From an uncultured Bryobacteraceae bacterium (GTDB taxonomy: Bacteria; Acidobacteriota; Terriglobia; Bryobacterales; Bryobacteraceae), in NCBI GenBank assembly GCA_937920635.1, contig CAKZUE010000033.1, positions 1 to 64,000 of the forward strand: a stretch of DNA of 64,000 nucleotides, given 5' to 3'. Of the stretch, positions 53,836-63,121 are shown piece after piece. The position numbers and the translations under genes are program-made. Position 1 is the stretch's first letter; each line of letters begins with the position of its first letter. The notes under the pieces are model-generated. The model did not search any database, was not told the DNA's origin, and saw only the letters and a list, made by a program, of their open reading frames with translations.

Positions 53836-55224
53836 ATGAAGACCGAGTTTCTGAAATCCCGTCAGGCCCGGTATGGGGCGTACGCTTCCACATATATTCT
53901 GGTGGTCCTGGCCATCTTGGTCACCGTGAATTTTCTGGCGAACCGGTATAACAAGTCCTACGATTCCACCTCGAACAAGCGGTATTCGCTCGCGGATCAG
54001 ACGATCAAGGTGGTGAAGGGGCTGAAAGCGGATGTCGAGATCGCCTATTTTGACGAAACGGCGGACTTCTCGCGCGCCAGGGATCTGCTGGACCGCTACA
54101 ACAACCTGTCGCCGCGGCTCAAGGTCGCCTACATCGATCCGTATAAGAAGCCGACCGTGGCCAAGCAATACGGCGTGACGCGCACGGGCACGGTGATCCT
54201 GTCCACCGCGGGCAAGCGGGAAGAGGCGCGCAGCGTGTCCGAGGAAGAGATCACGTCGGCGCTGATCCGGCTGCTGAAGTCGGGCGTGAAGACGGTCTGC
54301 TTCACCACGGGCGCGGGAGAGCACTCGCTGGAAGAAAGCGACGCGCCCGCGTACTCGTCGCTGAAAGAACTGATCGAGAAAAACAACTACAAGACGGACA
54401 CGGTCAACCTGCTGGAGAAGCCGCAGATTCCCGAGGCGTGCACGATCGTCGTGGTGGCGGGCCCGCGCACGGATTATCCGCAGCCGGTGGTGGACGCGCT
54501 GAAAAAATACGTGGAAGATGGCGGCCGCGCGCTGTTCCTCGTCGACCCTCCGCTGAAGACGCCCAAAGACAGCGTGGCTGAGAACGCCGCGCTGGTCAAA
54601 GTGCTGGAAGACTGGGGCGTGAAGCTGAACAAGGATCTCATTCTGGACACGTCCGGCATCGGCGGGTTGTACGGCCTCGGACCGGAGACGGCGCTCGGCA
54701 CGCGGTATGAGACGCACCCCATCGTGCGCGAGATGAAGCGCACGGCCACGGCCTTCCCCATCGTCCGTTCGATGGAAGCGAAGCCGACGGACAAGACCTC
54801 CGTCGAGAAGCTCGTTTCCACCTCGCGGAACTCCATCGCGGCGACGAATCTCAATTTGGCCACGGGCGCGTTGACGATGCCGAAGGGCGAGCCGCAGTCG
54901 TATTGCGTCGCGGCCGCGGGCACTTACCGCACGGGGAAGGAGAAAGACGGCAACGCGGTGGAGGGCCGGTTTGTTGTGGTGGGCTCGTCGGACTTCGCCG
55001 CCAATTATGCGCTTGGTTTCGGCGGCAACCGGGATCTCGCCATGAATATGCTCAACTGGCTGAGCTCCGACGAGGACCTGATCTCGATCCGCCCCAAAGA
55101 CCCCGAGGACCGGCGCATTCAGCTCACCAGGGGGCAGATGCAGTTGGTGCGCACCGTCTCGCAGTTTGTCATCCCGCTGGTGGTGATCGCGCTCGGCATC
55201 GTCGTCTGGTGGCGCAGGAGGTAG
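53836..55224 (+). CDS. GldG-like ABC-associated extracytoplasmic protein (DUF4350/IFT52-like fold)
   Basis: This 462-residue protein has an N-terminal span (YASTYILVVLAILVTVNFLAN) and a C-terminal span (FVIPLVVIALGIVVWWRRR), with the part between outside the membrane. That middle carries the GldG landmarks: N-terminal KRYSLADQTIKVVKGLKADVEI, a beta-alpha stretch KTVCFTTGAGEHSL and VVVAGPRTDYPQPVVDAL followed by GGRALFLVDPP. It probably acts as the periplasmic partner of the ABC2 pair upstream. The ATG lies 3 bases after the permease stop. Confidence 0.9.
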   Translation: MKTEFLKSRQARYGAYASTYILVVLAILVTVNFLANRYNKSYDSTSNKRYSLADQTIKVVKGLKADVEIAYFDETADFSRARDLLDRYNNLSPRLKVAYIDPYKKPTVAKQYGVTRTGTVILSTAGKREEARSVSEEEITSALIRLLKSGVKTVCFTTGAGEHSLEESDAPAYSSLKELIEKNNYKTDTVNLLEKPQIPEACTIVVVAGPRTDYPQPVVDALKKYVEDGGRALFLVDPPLKTPKDSVAENAALVKVLEDWGVKLNKDLILDTSGIGGLYGLGPETALGTRYETHPIVREMKRTATAFPIVRSMEAKPTDKTSVEKLVSTSRNSIAATNLNLATGALTMPKGEPQSYCVAAAGTYRTGKEKDGNAVEGRFVVVGSSDFAANYALGFGGNRDLAMNMLNWLSSDEDLISIRPKDPEDRRIQLTRGQMQLVRTVSQFVIPLVVIALGIVVWWRRR

Positions 55225-55228
55225 ACCG

Positions 55229-56539
55229 ATGCGGCCCAAAGGTCTGCTGATTGCGACGGCAGTGCTCGCCGCGCTGGCGGCTGCCGTCTGGTGGTCCAAC
55301 CGTCAGAAGAAAGACCAGCCGGAGAGCCCGGCGCAGCCGAAGCTGCTCTCGCTGAAGCAGGACGAGATCACGAAGATCGAGATCCTGCGGCGAGAGGGCG
55401 AGACGACCCGCATTGAGAAAGGCAGCGATGGCGCCTGGCGGATCACGGCGCCGGAGCCGCTGGCGGCGGACAGGTCCGCCATCGACAGCCTGGTGTCCTC
55501 CGCCGCGGCTCTGAACGCGGACAAGGTGGTGGAGGAGAAGCCGCAAGATCTGGCCGTGTTCGGATTGAAGGAGCCGCAGGCGCGCGTGGTGATCACGCTG
55601 AAAGACGGCAAGTCGCGGACCGTGCTTCTGGGCGACGACGCGCCCGTGGGCGGCGGCGGCTACGCGCAGGTGGACGGCGATCCCAAGGTGTACCTGCTGA
55701 CTTCCTGGGTGAAGGGCGGGCTGGACAAACTCGCTGTGGATCTGCGCGACAAGCGCATCCTCACGTTCGACCGTGACAAGATCGTGCGGGTGGAGCTTGC
55801 ACGGAACAAGGAGACGCTTGAGTTCTCCAAGAACGCGCAGGGCGCCTGGGTGATCAGCCGCCCGCAGATGTACCGCGCCGACTCCTGGAGCGTGGACGAC
55901 TATGTCCGCCGGCTTCAGGATCTCAAGCTGGACCCGCTGCTGACCTCGGATCAGAAGGCTGACCTGGAAAAGCAGTTCAGGGCGGGTGAAACGCTGGTTA
56001 CGGTCACGGTGACCGATGCGGGCGGCGCGCAAAAGCTGGAATTGCGCAAGAACAAAGAGAAGTATTACGCGCGCAGTTCGGCCGTCGACGGCTTCCATCT
56101 GGTGCAGGAGTTTGACGCGAAGGCGCTGGACAAAGGGCTCGACGACTTCCGCAACAAGAAGCTGTTCGACTTCGGCTTCGACGATCCATCCAAAATCGAA
56201 TACCGCGGACAGAAACGGCAGTTGACCCTGAGCAAGTCTGGCGAGAAATGGAGCGATGGCGGCAAGCCGGTGGACGCCGTGGGCGTGCAGACGCTGATCG
56301 ACCGCCTGCGTGAACTGTCGGCCGCTTCGTTCCCGTCTTCCGGTTTTGCGCAGCCGGTCATTGAAGTGACGGTGACAGCCAAAGGCACGGAGAAAGTGCT
56401 GATCTCGAAGAGCGGCGACAAGTACATCGCCCGCCGCGACGGCGAGCCGGCGCTGTACGAGATCGCCTCCTCGAGCGTGGAAGACCTGGAGAAAGCGGCA
56501 GCGGACGTGAAAGAGGCGCCGCAGGAAAAGAAGAAATGA
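55229..56539 (+). CDS. DUF4340-containing exported protein of the Gld-like ABC cluster
   Basis: This 436-residue protein has one N-terminal span (LLIATAVLAALAAAVWWSN) and a repetitive beta-rich extracytoplasmic region. DUF4340 modules recur with the KILRREGETTRIEKGSDGAW and ...LEFSKNAQGAWVISRP pattern (about 45-75 and 195-215) and again in ITLSKSGEKW. No catalytic motif is seen. The gene follows the GldG-like gene by 4 bases. In many genomes DUF4340 sits at the end of GldA-F-G clusters, so joint function is likely but undefined. Confidence 0.88.
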   Translation: MRPKGLLIATAVLAALAAAVWWSNRQKKDQPESPAQPKLLSLKQDEITKIEILRREGETTRIEKGSDGAWRITAPEPLAADRSAIDSLVSSAAALNADKVVEEKPQDLAVFGLKEPQARVVITLKDGKSRTVLLGDDAPVGGGGYAQVDGDPKVYLLTSWVKGGLDKLAVDLRDKRILTFDRDKIVRVELARNKETLEFSKNAQGAWVISRPQMYRADSWSVDDYVRRLQDLKLDPLLTSDQKADLEKQFRAGETLVTVTVTDAGGAQKLELRKNKEKYYARSSAVDGFHLVQEFDAKALDKGLDDFRNKKLFDFGFDDPSKIEYRGQKRQLTLSKSGEKWSDGGKPVDAVGVQTLIDRLRELSAASFPSSGFAQPVIEVTVTAKGTEKVLISKSGDKYIARRDGEPALYEIASSSVEDLEKAAADVKEAPQEKKK

Positions 56540-56576
56540 GCGCGCGGCCAGCGCCCGTGCGAAGGGACCCAACGCA

Positions 56577-57893
56577 GTGAGCGCTTTACTGACCGACCTG
56601 TACCAGCTCACGATGGCGGCGGGCTACTGGTCGGCCGGCAAGGCGGAGGAGACGGCAACCTTCGAACTGTTCGTGCGGCGGCTGCCGGCGAACCGCAACT
56701 ATCTGATCGCGGCCGGGCTCGCGCAGGCGGTGGAATACCTGCTGAATCTCCGGTTCGAAGAAGACGAAATCCGCTATTTGCAGGGTCTGCCGCAATTCCG
56801 GCGGGCGGAGCCCGGCTTTTTCGACGCGTTGCGGCGCTTCCGATTCACGGGCGATGTGTTTGCCGTGCCCGAGGGAACTCCGGTCTTCGCCGGTGAACCG
56901 CTGCTCACCGTGCGCGCGCCTCTGATGGAGGCGCAGATCCCGGAAACCTACCTGCTGTCCATGGTCGGATTCCAGACGATGATCGCGACCAAAGCGGCGC
57001 GGATGGTGGACGCGGGCGGCGGCCGGGCGGTAATCGAGTTCGGCACGCGGCGCGCGCATTCGCCGCAGGCGGGCCTGTATGCGGCGCGCGCGGCATTCAT
57101 CGGCGGCTGCGCCGGCACCTCCAATGTGCTGGCGGGGATGCGTTTCGGGATTCCGGTCTTTGGCACCGCGGCGCATTCCTGGGTACAGAGCTTCCCTACG
57201 GAGCGCGAGGCGTTTGAACGGTTGCAGGCGCTGCTCGGCGAAGGCACGACGTACCTGATCGACACCTACGACACGCTGGAAGGCGCGCGGCAGGCGGTCC
57301 AATTGGGCAAGCCTTTCTGGGGCGTGCGGCTCGACAGCGGCAATCTCGTCGAGCTGTCCCGCGCCGTGCGGCGGATTCTCGATGAAGGCGGCTGCCGCGA
57401 GGCGAAGATCATGGCCACGGGCGACCTGAACGAGTACAAGATTCTGGAACTCGTGGCGGCGGGCGCGCCGATCGACGCCTTCGGAGTGGGTACGGAGCTG
57501 GCCACGTCTATGGACGCCCCAAACCACGGAGCGGTCTACAAGCTGGTGGAGCACGTCTCACCGCTCGGGCGCCGCTACACGGCCAAGTTCAGCGCGGACA
57601 AGGCGACGCTGCCTGGCGCCAAGCAGGTGTTCCGCTTCCGGGATCGCGACATGATCGGCCGGGCGCACGAGTGTCCCTCGCCCGAGGCCGAGGCGCTGCT
57701 GAGACCCGTTGTCCTGCGCGGGGAGCTGGCCGTGCCGCTGCCCGCTGCCACGGAGGCGCGGGAGCGCGGGCGCCGCTCGATCGAGGCCCTGCCGAAGAAG
57801 CTGCGGACCCTGTTCGAGGTGGACCCGCCTTACCGGATCGATCTGAGCGAGGAACTCATCCAACTGGCTGGGGAGGTGCGGTCGCGCAGATGA
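56577..57893 (+). CDS. pncB: Nicotinate phosphoribosyltransferase
   Basis: This 438-residue enzyme of NAD salvage converts nicotinate and PRPP to nicotinate mononucleotide. Landmarks are the start LLTDLYQLTMAAGYW, the phosphorylated His region IEFGTRRAHSP (His161), SNVLAGMRFGIPVFGTAAHSW and GVRLDSGNLVELSR with ATGDLNEYKI. Length and order match the family. The GTG at 56577 begins 37 bases after the DUF4340 stop, with GAAGGGA upstream. The stop overlaps the pncA start as ATGA, joining the two steps of nicotinamide recycling. Confidence 0.95.
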   Translation: MSALLTDLYQLTMAAGYWSAGKAEETATFELFVRRLPANRNYLIAAGLAQAVEYLLNLRFEEDEIRYLQGLPQFRRAEPGFFDALRRFRFTGDVFAVPEGTPVFAGEPLLTVRAPLMEAQIPETYLLSMVGFQTMIATKAARMVDAGGGRAVIEFGTRRAHSPQAGLYAARAAFIGGCAGTSNVLAGMRFGIPVFGTAAHSWVQSFPTEREAFERLQALLGEGTTYLIDTYDTLEGARQAVQLGKPFWGVRLDSGNLVELSRAVRRILDEGGCREAKIMATGDLNEYKILELVAAGAPIDAFGVGTELATSMDAPNHGAVYKLVEHVSPLGRRYTAKFSADKATLPGAKQVFRFRDRDMIGRAHECPSPEAEALLRPVVLRGELAVPLPAATEARERGRRSIEALPKKLRTLFEVDPPYRIDLSEELIQLAGEVRSRR

Positions 57894-58420
57894 ACACAGC
57901 CTTTTTCGACATCGATACCCAGAACGACTTCATGCTGCCCGCCGGAGCGCTGTACGTGCCCGGCGCGGAGCGGATCCTGCCGCAGGTGGCGCGGCTCAAC
58001 CGGTGGGCGAAGGAACACGGCATCCCGCTGATCTCCACCGCCGACGCGCATCTGGAAAACGATCCGGAATTCGCCCAATGGCCGCCGCACTGCGTGGCGG
58101 GAACCTTCGGGCAGCGGAAGCCCGATTGCACGCAAGTCGGACAGATTGTTTTAAACAAACGCAGCGTAGATTGTTTTACTGTTCCCGAATTGCCCGGGCT
58201 GCTCGAACAGCTCAGGGTGGAGCGCGCCGTGGTTTACGGCGTGGTGACGGAGATCTGCGTGCGCCACGCGGTGCGCGGACTGATCGATCGCGGCATCCGC
58301 GTCACGCTCGTGCAGGATGCCGTGCGGGCGCTCAATGAAGAGGATGCCGCGGCGATGATGCGGGATCTGGAAGCACGGGGAGGCGCCCTTCTCCGCGCAG
58401 CGGAGATCTGCGCGGCGTGA
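57890..58420 (+). CDS. pncA: Nicotinamidase
   Basis: This 176-residue cysteine hydrolase deamidates nicotinamide to nicotinate, feeding pncB. The triad is visible: Asp9 in FDIDTQNDFM, Lys90 in LNKRS and Cys123 in VVTEICVRHAV. Metal-site residues are in STADAHLEND and PPHCVAGT. The ATGA overlap with pncB decides the start and implies coupling. It converges on rsfS across a 21-base gap with a hairpin. Confidence 0.95.
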   Translation: MNTAFFDIDTQNDFMLPAGALYVPGAERILPQVARLNRWAKEHGIPLISTADAHLENDPEFAQWPPHCVAGTFGQRKPDCTQVGQIVLNKRSVDCFTVPELPGLLEQLRVERAVVYGVVTEICVRHAVRGLIDRGIRVTLVQDAVRALNEEDAAAMMRDLEARGGALLRAAEICAA

Positions 58421-58422
58421 TC

Positions 58423-58440
58423 CGGCGCGCCTGTGCGCCG
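58423..58440. terminator. Hairpin between convergent pncA and rsfS
   Basis: A 6-bp stem (CGGCGC/GCGCCG) with a 6-base loop fills the convergent gap. No T tract follows on either strand. Confidence 0.35.
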
Positions 58441-58441
58441 C

Positions 58442-58840
58442 TCAGGCAGCCGCTTCCGGCGGGACGGGCACGTCCTTGGCGTCCCGCCAAAGCCGCTCCA
58501 GTTGGTAATAGTCGCGTTTCTCCGGCGAGAAAACGTGAATGATCACGTCGCCGAAGTCGCCGAGGATCCACTCGCCGTGTTCGTATCCCTCGACGCTCAG
58601 CGGCGATTCACCAGCCTGCAATTTCATCTGCTTGGCCACCTCGTCCCAGATCGCCTGGTTCTGCCTCTGGTTGTTGCCGGTGCAGATGAGGAAGTCGTCG
58701 CAGAACGACGCGATTTCGCGCAGATCGAGCACGCGGATTCCGGAAGCTTTCTTGGACTCAGCGGCTCGGAGGGCGATGAGCCACGTGGGGCTTTCCGTGG
58801 CGGTGGAAGGAGTTGCCCCGTTGAGTTTTCGTTTCCGCAA
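58442..58840 (-). CDS. rsfS: Ribosome silencing factor RsfS (Iojap/YbeB)
   Basis: This 132-residue protein binds L14 and stops 50S from joining 30S under starvation. Landmarks are IALRAAESKKASGIRVLDLREIASFCDDFLICTG, the GNNQRQNQAIWDEV stretch, then GYEHGEWILGDFGDVIIHVFSPEKRDYYQLERLW. The start is uncertain: the frame begins with TTG at 58840 and no ATG precedes the conserved part; the length then matches the family. It converges on pncA and is divergent from the M15-like gene (42 bases between starts). Confidence 0.93.
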   Translation of the reverse strand: MRKRKLNGATPSTATESPTWLIALRAAESKKASGIRVLDLREIASFCDDFLICTGNNQRQNQAIWDEVAKQMKLQAGESPLSVEGYEHGEWILGDFGDVIIHVFSPEKRDYYQLERLWRDAKDVPVPPEAAA

Positions 58841-58870
58841 GAGTTTCGGTTAGAACCTCTCCCTACCGGG

Positions 58871-58876
58871 TATCGT
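58871..58876 (+). promoter_or_regulatory. -10-like TATCGT at leaderless start
   Basis: TATCGT ends 6 bases before ATG 58883; there is no Shine-Dalgarno sequence. Confidence 0.35.
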
Positions 58877-58882
58877 ACTACA

Positions 58883-59650
58883 ATGAAAACGGTGCGCAAG
58901 CTTTTTGTTTGCGCCGCCATCGCCTGCCTGCCGGCGCTGTTCGGGCAGCGGCTCGAATGGCGGCAGACAGTGGTCGATAAGATCCGCGAAAGCGCCGCCG
59001 ACCTGGGCGACGCCGACGTGCTCAACCGCACTCTGTACTCTTCCCTGCGCCCGGACGAGCTGGGGCTGGAGCTGTGCGATCAGATGGTGGACGCCGCTGA
59101 GCGCCGCGTGGCCAGAGTGGAAGAGAAGTCCGAAAGCGTGCGCCAACTGGTGCAGGAAGGCGTGCTGGCGCGCAACGAGCTGAAGCTGCTGGAGGAAGAA
59201 CTGGCGGAGCGGCGGCGCACCCTGGAGCTGGCGCGTTCGCGCGCCGAGTTCATCCGCCAGTTGGCTGAGATGGCGCAACTGGAAGCCGCCCTCGCCGCGG
59301 CGCAGGAAGAGGAAGAGTCGCGGCCGCTTCAGGAGCGCTTCGACGGCAGCGGCTATTTCAGCACGGTGCAGTTCCGCAAGATCGAGGAGGCGTTTGTGCG
59401 GCAGTTCGGACGCGCGCTGCCGGTGAGCGCCCATGGGGAGACTTCCTTCCACCGCAGGCTCGGGCTGGATCACCGCGGGCGTGTGGATGTGGCGCTGCTG
59501 CCGGACTCGCCGGAGGGTCTCTGGCTACGCGAATTTCTGGAGCGGGAGCTGATCCCGTATTACGCTTTCCGCGGGGCGGTGCGCGGCCGCGCCTCGGCGG
59601 CGCATATTCACATCGGTCCGCCCAGCCCGCGCCTGCGCGTGGCAGACTAG
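58883..59650 (+). CDS. Exported coiled-coil protein with M15-like (D-Ala-D-Ala peptidase-type) C-terminal domain
   Basis: This 255-residue protein has a signal peptide (VCAAIACLPALFGQ). Residues about 60-150 form a long charged coiled coil (ERRVARVEEKSESVRQLVQEG, then EEELAERRRTLELA). The last 90 residues read like a zinc M15/VanY-type domain: His in SAHGETSFHRR, Asp in GLDHRGRVDVALL and the HxH in AAHIHIGPPSP are plausible ligands. Peptidoglycan processing is the natural guess but is not proven. It lies between rsfS (divergent) and hpt (5 bases after its stop), which suggests co-transcription with hpt. Confidence 0.8.
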   Translation: MKTVRKLFVCAAIACLPALFGQRLEWRQTVVDKIRESAADLGDADVLNRTLYSSLRPDELGLELCDQMVDAAERRVARVEEKSESVRQLVQEGVLARNELKLLEEELAERRRTLELARSRAEFIRQLAEMAQLEAALAAAQEEEESRPLQERFDGSGYFSTVQFRKIEEAFVRQFGRALPVSAHGETSFHRRLGLDHRGRVDVALLPDSPEGLWLREFLERELIPYYAFRGAVRGRASAAHIHIGPPSPRLRVAD

Positions 59651-59655
59651 CAGGC

Positions 59656-60177
59656 ATGAGCGGTCCGCGGTTCGAAGTCCTCATCCCGCACGAACGGATC
59701 CAGCAGCGCGTGGAGGAACTGGGCCGTCAGATCAGCGCCGACTATGAGGGGCGCTCGCTCGTCATGGTGGGGGTTCTCAAGGGGTCGTTCATGTTCCTGG
59801 CCGACCTGATCCGCCACATCGACGTGCCGCTCCGCGTGGAATTCATCGGAACCAAGAGCTACGAAGGAACCACCACGTCCGGCCAGGTGCAGCTCACCAA
59901 GGATCTCGACCGCCCGATCCAGGACGAGGACGTGTTGCTGGTGGAAGACATCATCGACACCGGGCTCACGCTGAACTACCTGAAACATCTGCTCGAGCAG
60001 CGCGAGCCGCGCTCGCTGAAGACCATCGCATTTCTGGACAAGCCCTCCCGCCGCCGCATCGAAGTGCAGGGCGACTACATCGGGTTCACCATCGAAGACC
60101 GCTTCGTGGTGGGCTACGGCCTGGACTTTGAACAGCGCTACCGCAACCTGCGCGACGTGTGTGTGCTGGCGCCATGA
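59656..60177 (+). CDS. hpt: Hypoxanthine phosphoribosyltransferase
   Basis: This 173-residue purine salvage enzyme joins hypoxanthine or guanine to PRPP. Landmarks are LVMVGVLKGSFMFLADLIRH, the PRPP loop VLLVEDIIDTGLTL (about 94-107), and GFTIEDRFVVGYGLDFEQRYRN near the C-terminus. Length matches the family. GCAGG lies just before the ATG. The next gene, a sensor kinase, begins 25 bases after its stop on the same strand. Confidence 0.95.
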   Translation: MSGPRFEVLIPHERIQQRVEELGRQISADYEGRSLVMVGVLKGSFMFLADLIRHIDVPLRVEFIGTKSYEGTTTSGQVQLTKDLDRPIQDEDVLLVEDIIDTGLTLNYLKHLLEQREPRSLKTIAFLDKPSRRRIEVQGDYIGFTIEDRFVVGYGLDFEQRYRNLRDVCVLAP

Positions 60178-60202
60178 AACGCGTCTGAGGCTCCGACGAG
60201 CC

Positions 60203-63121
60203 ATGATGTCACGGCTTGCCTGGGCCTGTATCGCTATTGCAGGCGCTCTTCCGGCGCCAGCCCTGGACCCCTCCCTGAGGGTCTCGCAGTACCACAGGCA
60301 GTACTGGCAGGTCGAGCAGGGCCTGCCGCACAGCTACGTCTACTCGATTCGCACGGGTCCGGACGGTTTTCTGCTGATTGCAACCGCGGAGGGGCTGGCG
60401 CGGTTCGACGGCCTCGCATTTCGGATGGTTCAGGCGGATGACGATGCTCGTCTCCCGCACCGTTGGATTTCCTCGCTTCTAGCGACGCAAGGCGAAACGC
60501 TCTGGGTGGGCACTTTCGACGGAGGCATCTTTGAGTTGGCCCGGGGCCGTATCAGATCGAAGCACTCCGCCGGTGCGTCTGTCTTCGACCTGATTGAAGA
60601 TACCGACGGTTCGATCTGGGCCAGCACGCGCGAGGGAGTGTTTCATCTGAGAGGAGGAAAGCTCGTGCGCGAGCAGGGGCTCGGCCCGCCGCTGGACACT
60701 TCCTGGAACGTTTTCTCGCTGGATGCCTCGGGAACGCTTTGGGTGCTCACGCGGGACGGACTGTTCCAGCGCAGGAACGGCCGTTTCGTCCGCCGCGCCT
60801 GCACCGGCCCGAAAGGCGGCGAGATCCTGACTGCCCGCCGCACGCGGGACGGCGCGCTGTGGATCGGAACCACGAAAGGCTTGTACCGCGTGGCGGAGGT
60901 CGAGACCGCAATCCCAGGTGTGGCCGCTCCCATCGTGGCATTGCTGGAAGACCGCGACGGTGTGATGTGGGCAGGGAGCTGGGGGAAAGGGCTGTACCGT
61001 GTGCATCGCGGCCGCGCGGAGCGGTGGTCGACAGCCCAGGACTTGCCGGACGATTTCATCCGCACCCTGGCAGAAGATCAGGAAGGGAACCTCTGGATCG
61101 GCATGCGCAGCGGAGGGCTGGGGCGTTGGCGCGAGCCTCTCCTTGTGCCTTATGGAGCGCCCGAGGGCATGATCGGAGATTACGCCTCGGTCGTGGCGCC
61201 CGGCCCCGGCGGCTCTCTCTGGCTCGGTACCTGGCGGGGCGGTCTCTACCGGCTTGGCCAGGGGGCCTTGCAGAGTCAGCCGCTGCCTCTTCCCGCGCTC
61301 TATTTCACCGCGCGATCGCTTGCATTTGATCCGCAGGGCCATCTGTGGATCGGCAATTGGGAGGGCCTCTTCGAATACGACGGCCACACTTGGCGCCGGT
61401 TCGGCGTGGAGAACGAGTCCGCGATCCGGCGGGTTTCCGCAATCCTGTTCGACCGCTCCGGCGCCCTCTGGCTGGGCTCGGCGGATCAGGGTCTTTTCCG
61501 CTTCCCGGAAGGACGCCCCGCCGCTCCGCCTCCAGAAGCAATGCTGCAAGGCATGGAGATCACCGCGCTCTCAGAATCATCGCGCGGCGATGTCTGGGTG
61601 GGAACGGCCGAGGGTCTTTGGCGAATCGCCCGGAAAGACGGGCAGCTACAGATGGCGCCCGTCTTCTCTTCTGTCCGAGTTCACTCCATAACGGAAGACA
61701 CCCGGGGCCGCATTTGGGCTGCCGCATCTGGAGCTCTGTTGGTGATCACGCCAACGAAGGTGCTGGTTCTGGACGAGCGGCATGGCTTGCCGAAGCACTC
61801 CTTTTACCGCATCCTGGAAGACCCGGGCCGGGGGTTTTGGGTCAGCTCCCAGCACGGGCTGCTCGAGATCACAGCCGACTCCGTCGAGCAGGTGATGTAC
61901 GGGATCAGCCAAAGGCTGGCCGTCGTACCATACGGCCGCGAAGACGGCATGCGGACGGTGGTCTGCCATGGGCTCTCTCAGCCGGCAGGCGCGCGGGCTC
62001 CAGACGGCAGCCTGTGGTTTCCCACAGATCGTGGTTTCATCCAGGTCCGAACCACGTCTCGGCGCCGTCAGCCCGCGCCGCGGGCGGTGGTCGAAGATGT
62101 TTGGGCAGACGGCGCACCGCTGGCGATGTCTGGAGAACCACTCCTGCGCGCCGGCGCTCGAAACATCATGATCCGTTTCACGGCGCTCCGCTTCTCGACA
62201 GCGGGGAAGGTGTTATTCCGCTACCGGCTGGCCGGCGCCGACCAAGACTGGCTGGAAGCCGGCACGGAAAGGTCAGCGCGCTACAACGAACTCCCTCCGG
62301 GAAACCATCTGTTCGAGGTGCAGGCGCGGGATCCGTGGGGCGAGTGGGGAGAGCCGGCTTCCCTCTTGCTGCGCCAGCAGCCACGGTTCTCTCAGACCGG
62401 GTGGTTCCTTTTGCTATCAGGCTTGACAGGTGCGTCCATTGTGTTCAGCCTCTACCGCTGGCGGTTGCGGGCAGTCAGAAGCCGTTACGCTGCCATTCTC
62501 GAAGAGCGGAACCGGATTGGAAGGGAGTGGCATGACACCCTCGTCGCCGGCTTGTCGGCCATCTCCCTGCAAATTGAGGCAGCGCTTTCCGCCATCGCTT
62601 CCAGACCCGAGCGCGCCGCCGATATCTTACAGACGACTCGCAGCATGGTGCACCATTACCGGGCCGAGGCGCGCCGTGTGATCCTCGATCTCCGCGACAG
62701 CCGGCCGCTGGGAGAAACGCTCGCCTCGGCGCTGGAAATTGCTCTGCAGCGCGTAGTCGAGCCTCGCGGCATCCGGGGCGCCGTGGCCGTGGATGGCCAG
62801 CCCGTAGATCTGCCTCCCGAGTTGCACCATAATGTCCTGCGGATCTGTCAGGAAGCCGTGGCCAACGCCGTGAACCATGCCAACCCGCGTGTTGTCGATG
62901 TCCGGTTAGTCTTTCGCCCGGGGAGTCTTCGCGCCATCGTTCAGGACGATGGACACGGGTTCGATCGCGATTGCCCTCAGGGCGAAAGGTTCAACCATTT
63001 CGGGATCACCATCATGCAGGAACGCGCCCGCCGCTGCGGCGGCAGCCTGCGCATTGACAGCAGCCCCGGAAGGGGCACTACCGTTGAGGCGGTCATCCCG
63101 CTTCCCCCCTCTTCCAAATGA
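60203..63121 (+). CDS. Two-component sensor histidine kinase with periplasmic beta-propeller (Reg_prop, Y_Y_Y, HisKA_3)
   Basis: This 972-residue protein has a signal or first span (AWACIAIAGALPAPA). A long extracytoplasmic part contains repeated two-component-propeller blades (LWVGTFDGGIFELARG, LWIGTTKGLYRV, LWIGMRSGGLGRW and others, about 30-610), then a Y_Y_Y domain (about 640-725, RYNELPPGNHLFEVQARDPW). A second span lies at about 733-752. The kinase core is of the NarX/DesK type: phosphorylatable His777 in GREWHDTLVAGL, an N-box ANAVNHANP (about 885) and DDGHGFD. It should sense a glycan or other extracellular ligand and phosphorylate the regulator encoded next, whose ATG overlaps its stop (ATGA). 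Confidence 0.93.
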   Translation: MMSRLAWACIAIAGALPAPALDPSLRVSQYHRQYWQVEQGLPHSYVYSIRTGPDGFLLIATAEGLARFDGLAFRMVQADDDARLPHRWISSLLATQGETLWVGTFDGGIFELARGRIRSKHSAGASVFDLIEDTDGSIWASTREGVFHLRGGKLVREQGLGPPLDTSWNVFSLDASGTLWVLTRDGLFQRRNGRFVRRACTGPKGGEILTARRTRDGALWIGTTKGLYRVAEVETAIPGVAAPIVALLEDRDGVMWAGSWGKGLYRVHRGRAERWSTAQDLPDDFIRTLAEDQEGNLWIGMRSGGLGRWREPLLVPYGAPEGMIGDYASVVAPGPGGSLWLGTWRGGLYRLGQGALQSQPLPLPALYFTARSLAFDPQGHLWIGNWEGLFEYDGHTWRRFGVENESAIRRVSAILFDRSGALWLGSADQGLFRFPEGRPAAPPPEAMLQGMEITALSESSRGDVWVGTAEGLWRIARKDGQLQMAPVFSSVRVHSITEDTRGRIWAAASGALLVITPTKVLVLDERHGLPKHSFYRILEDPGRGFWVSSQHGLLEITADSVEQVMYGISQRLAVVPYGREDGMRTVVCHGLSQPAGARAPDGSLWFPTDRGFIQVRTTSRRRQPAPRAVVEDVWADGAPLAMSGEPLLRAGARNIMIRFTALRFSTAGKVLFRYRLAGADQDWLEAGTERSARYNELPPGNHLFEVQARDPWGEWGEPASLLLRQQPRFSQTGWFLLLSGLTGASIVFSLYRWRLRAVRSRYAAILEERNRIGREWHDTLVAGLSAISLQIEAALSAIASRPERAADILQTTRSMVHHYRAEARRVILDLRDSRPLGETLASALEIALQRVVEPRGIRGAVAVDGQPVDLPPELHHNVLRICQEAVANAVNHANPRVVDVRLVFRPGSLRAIVQDDGHGFDRDCPQGERFNHFGITIMQERARRCGGSLRIDSSPGRGTTVEAVIPLPPSSK

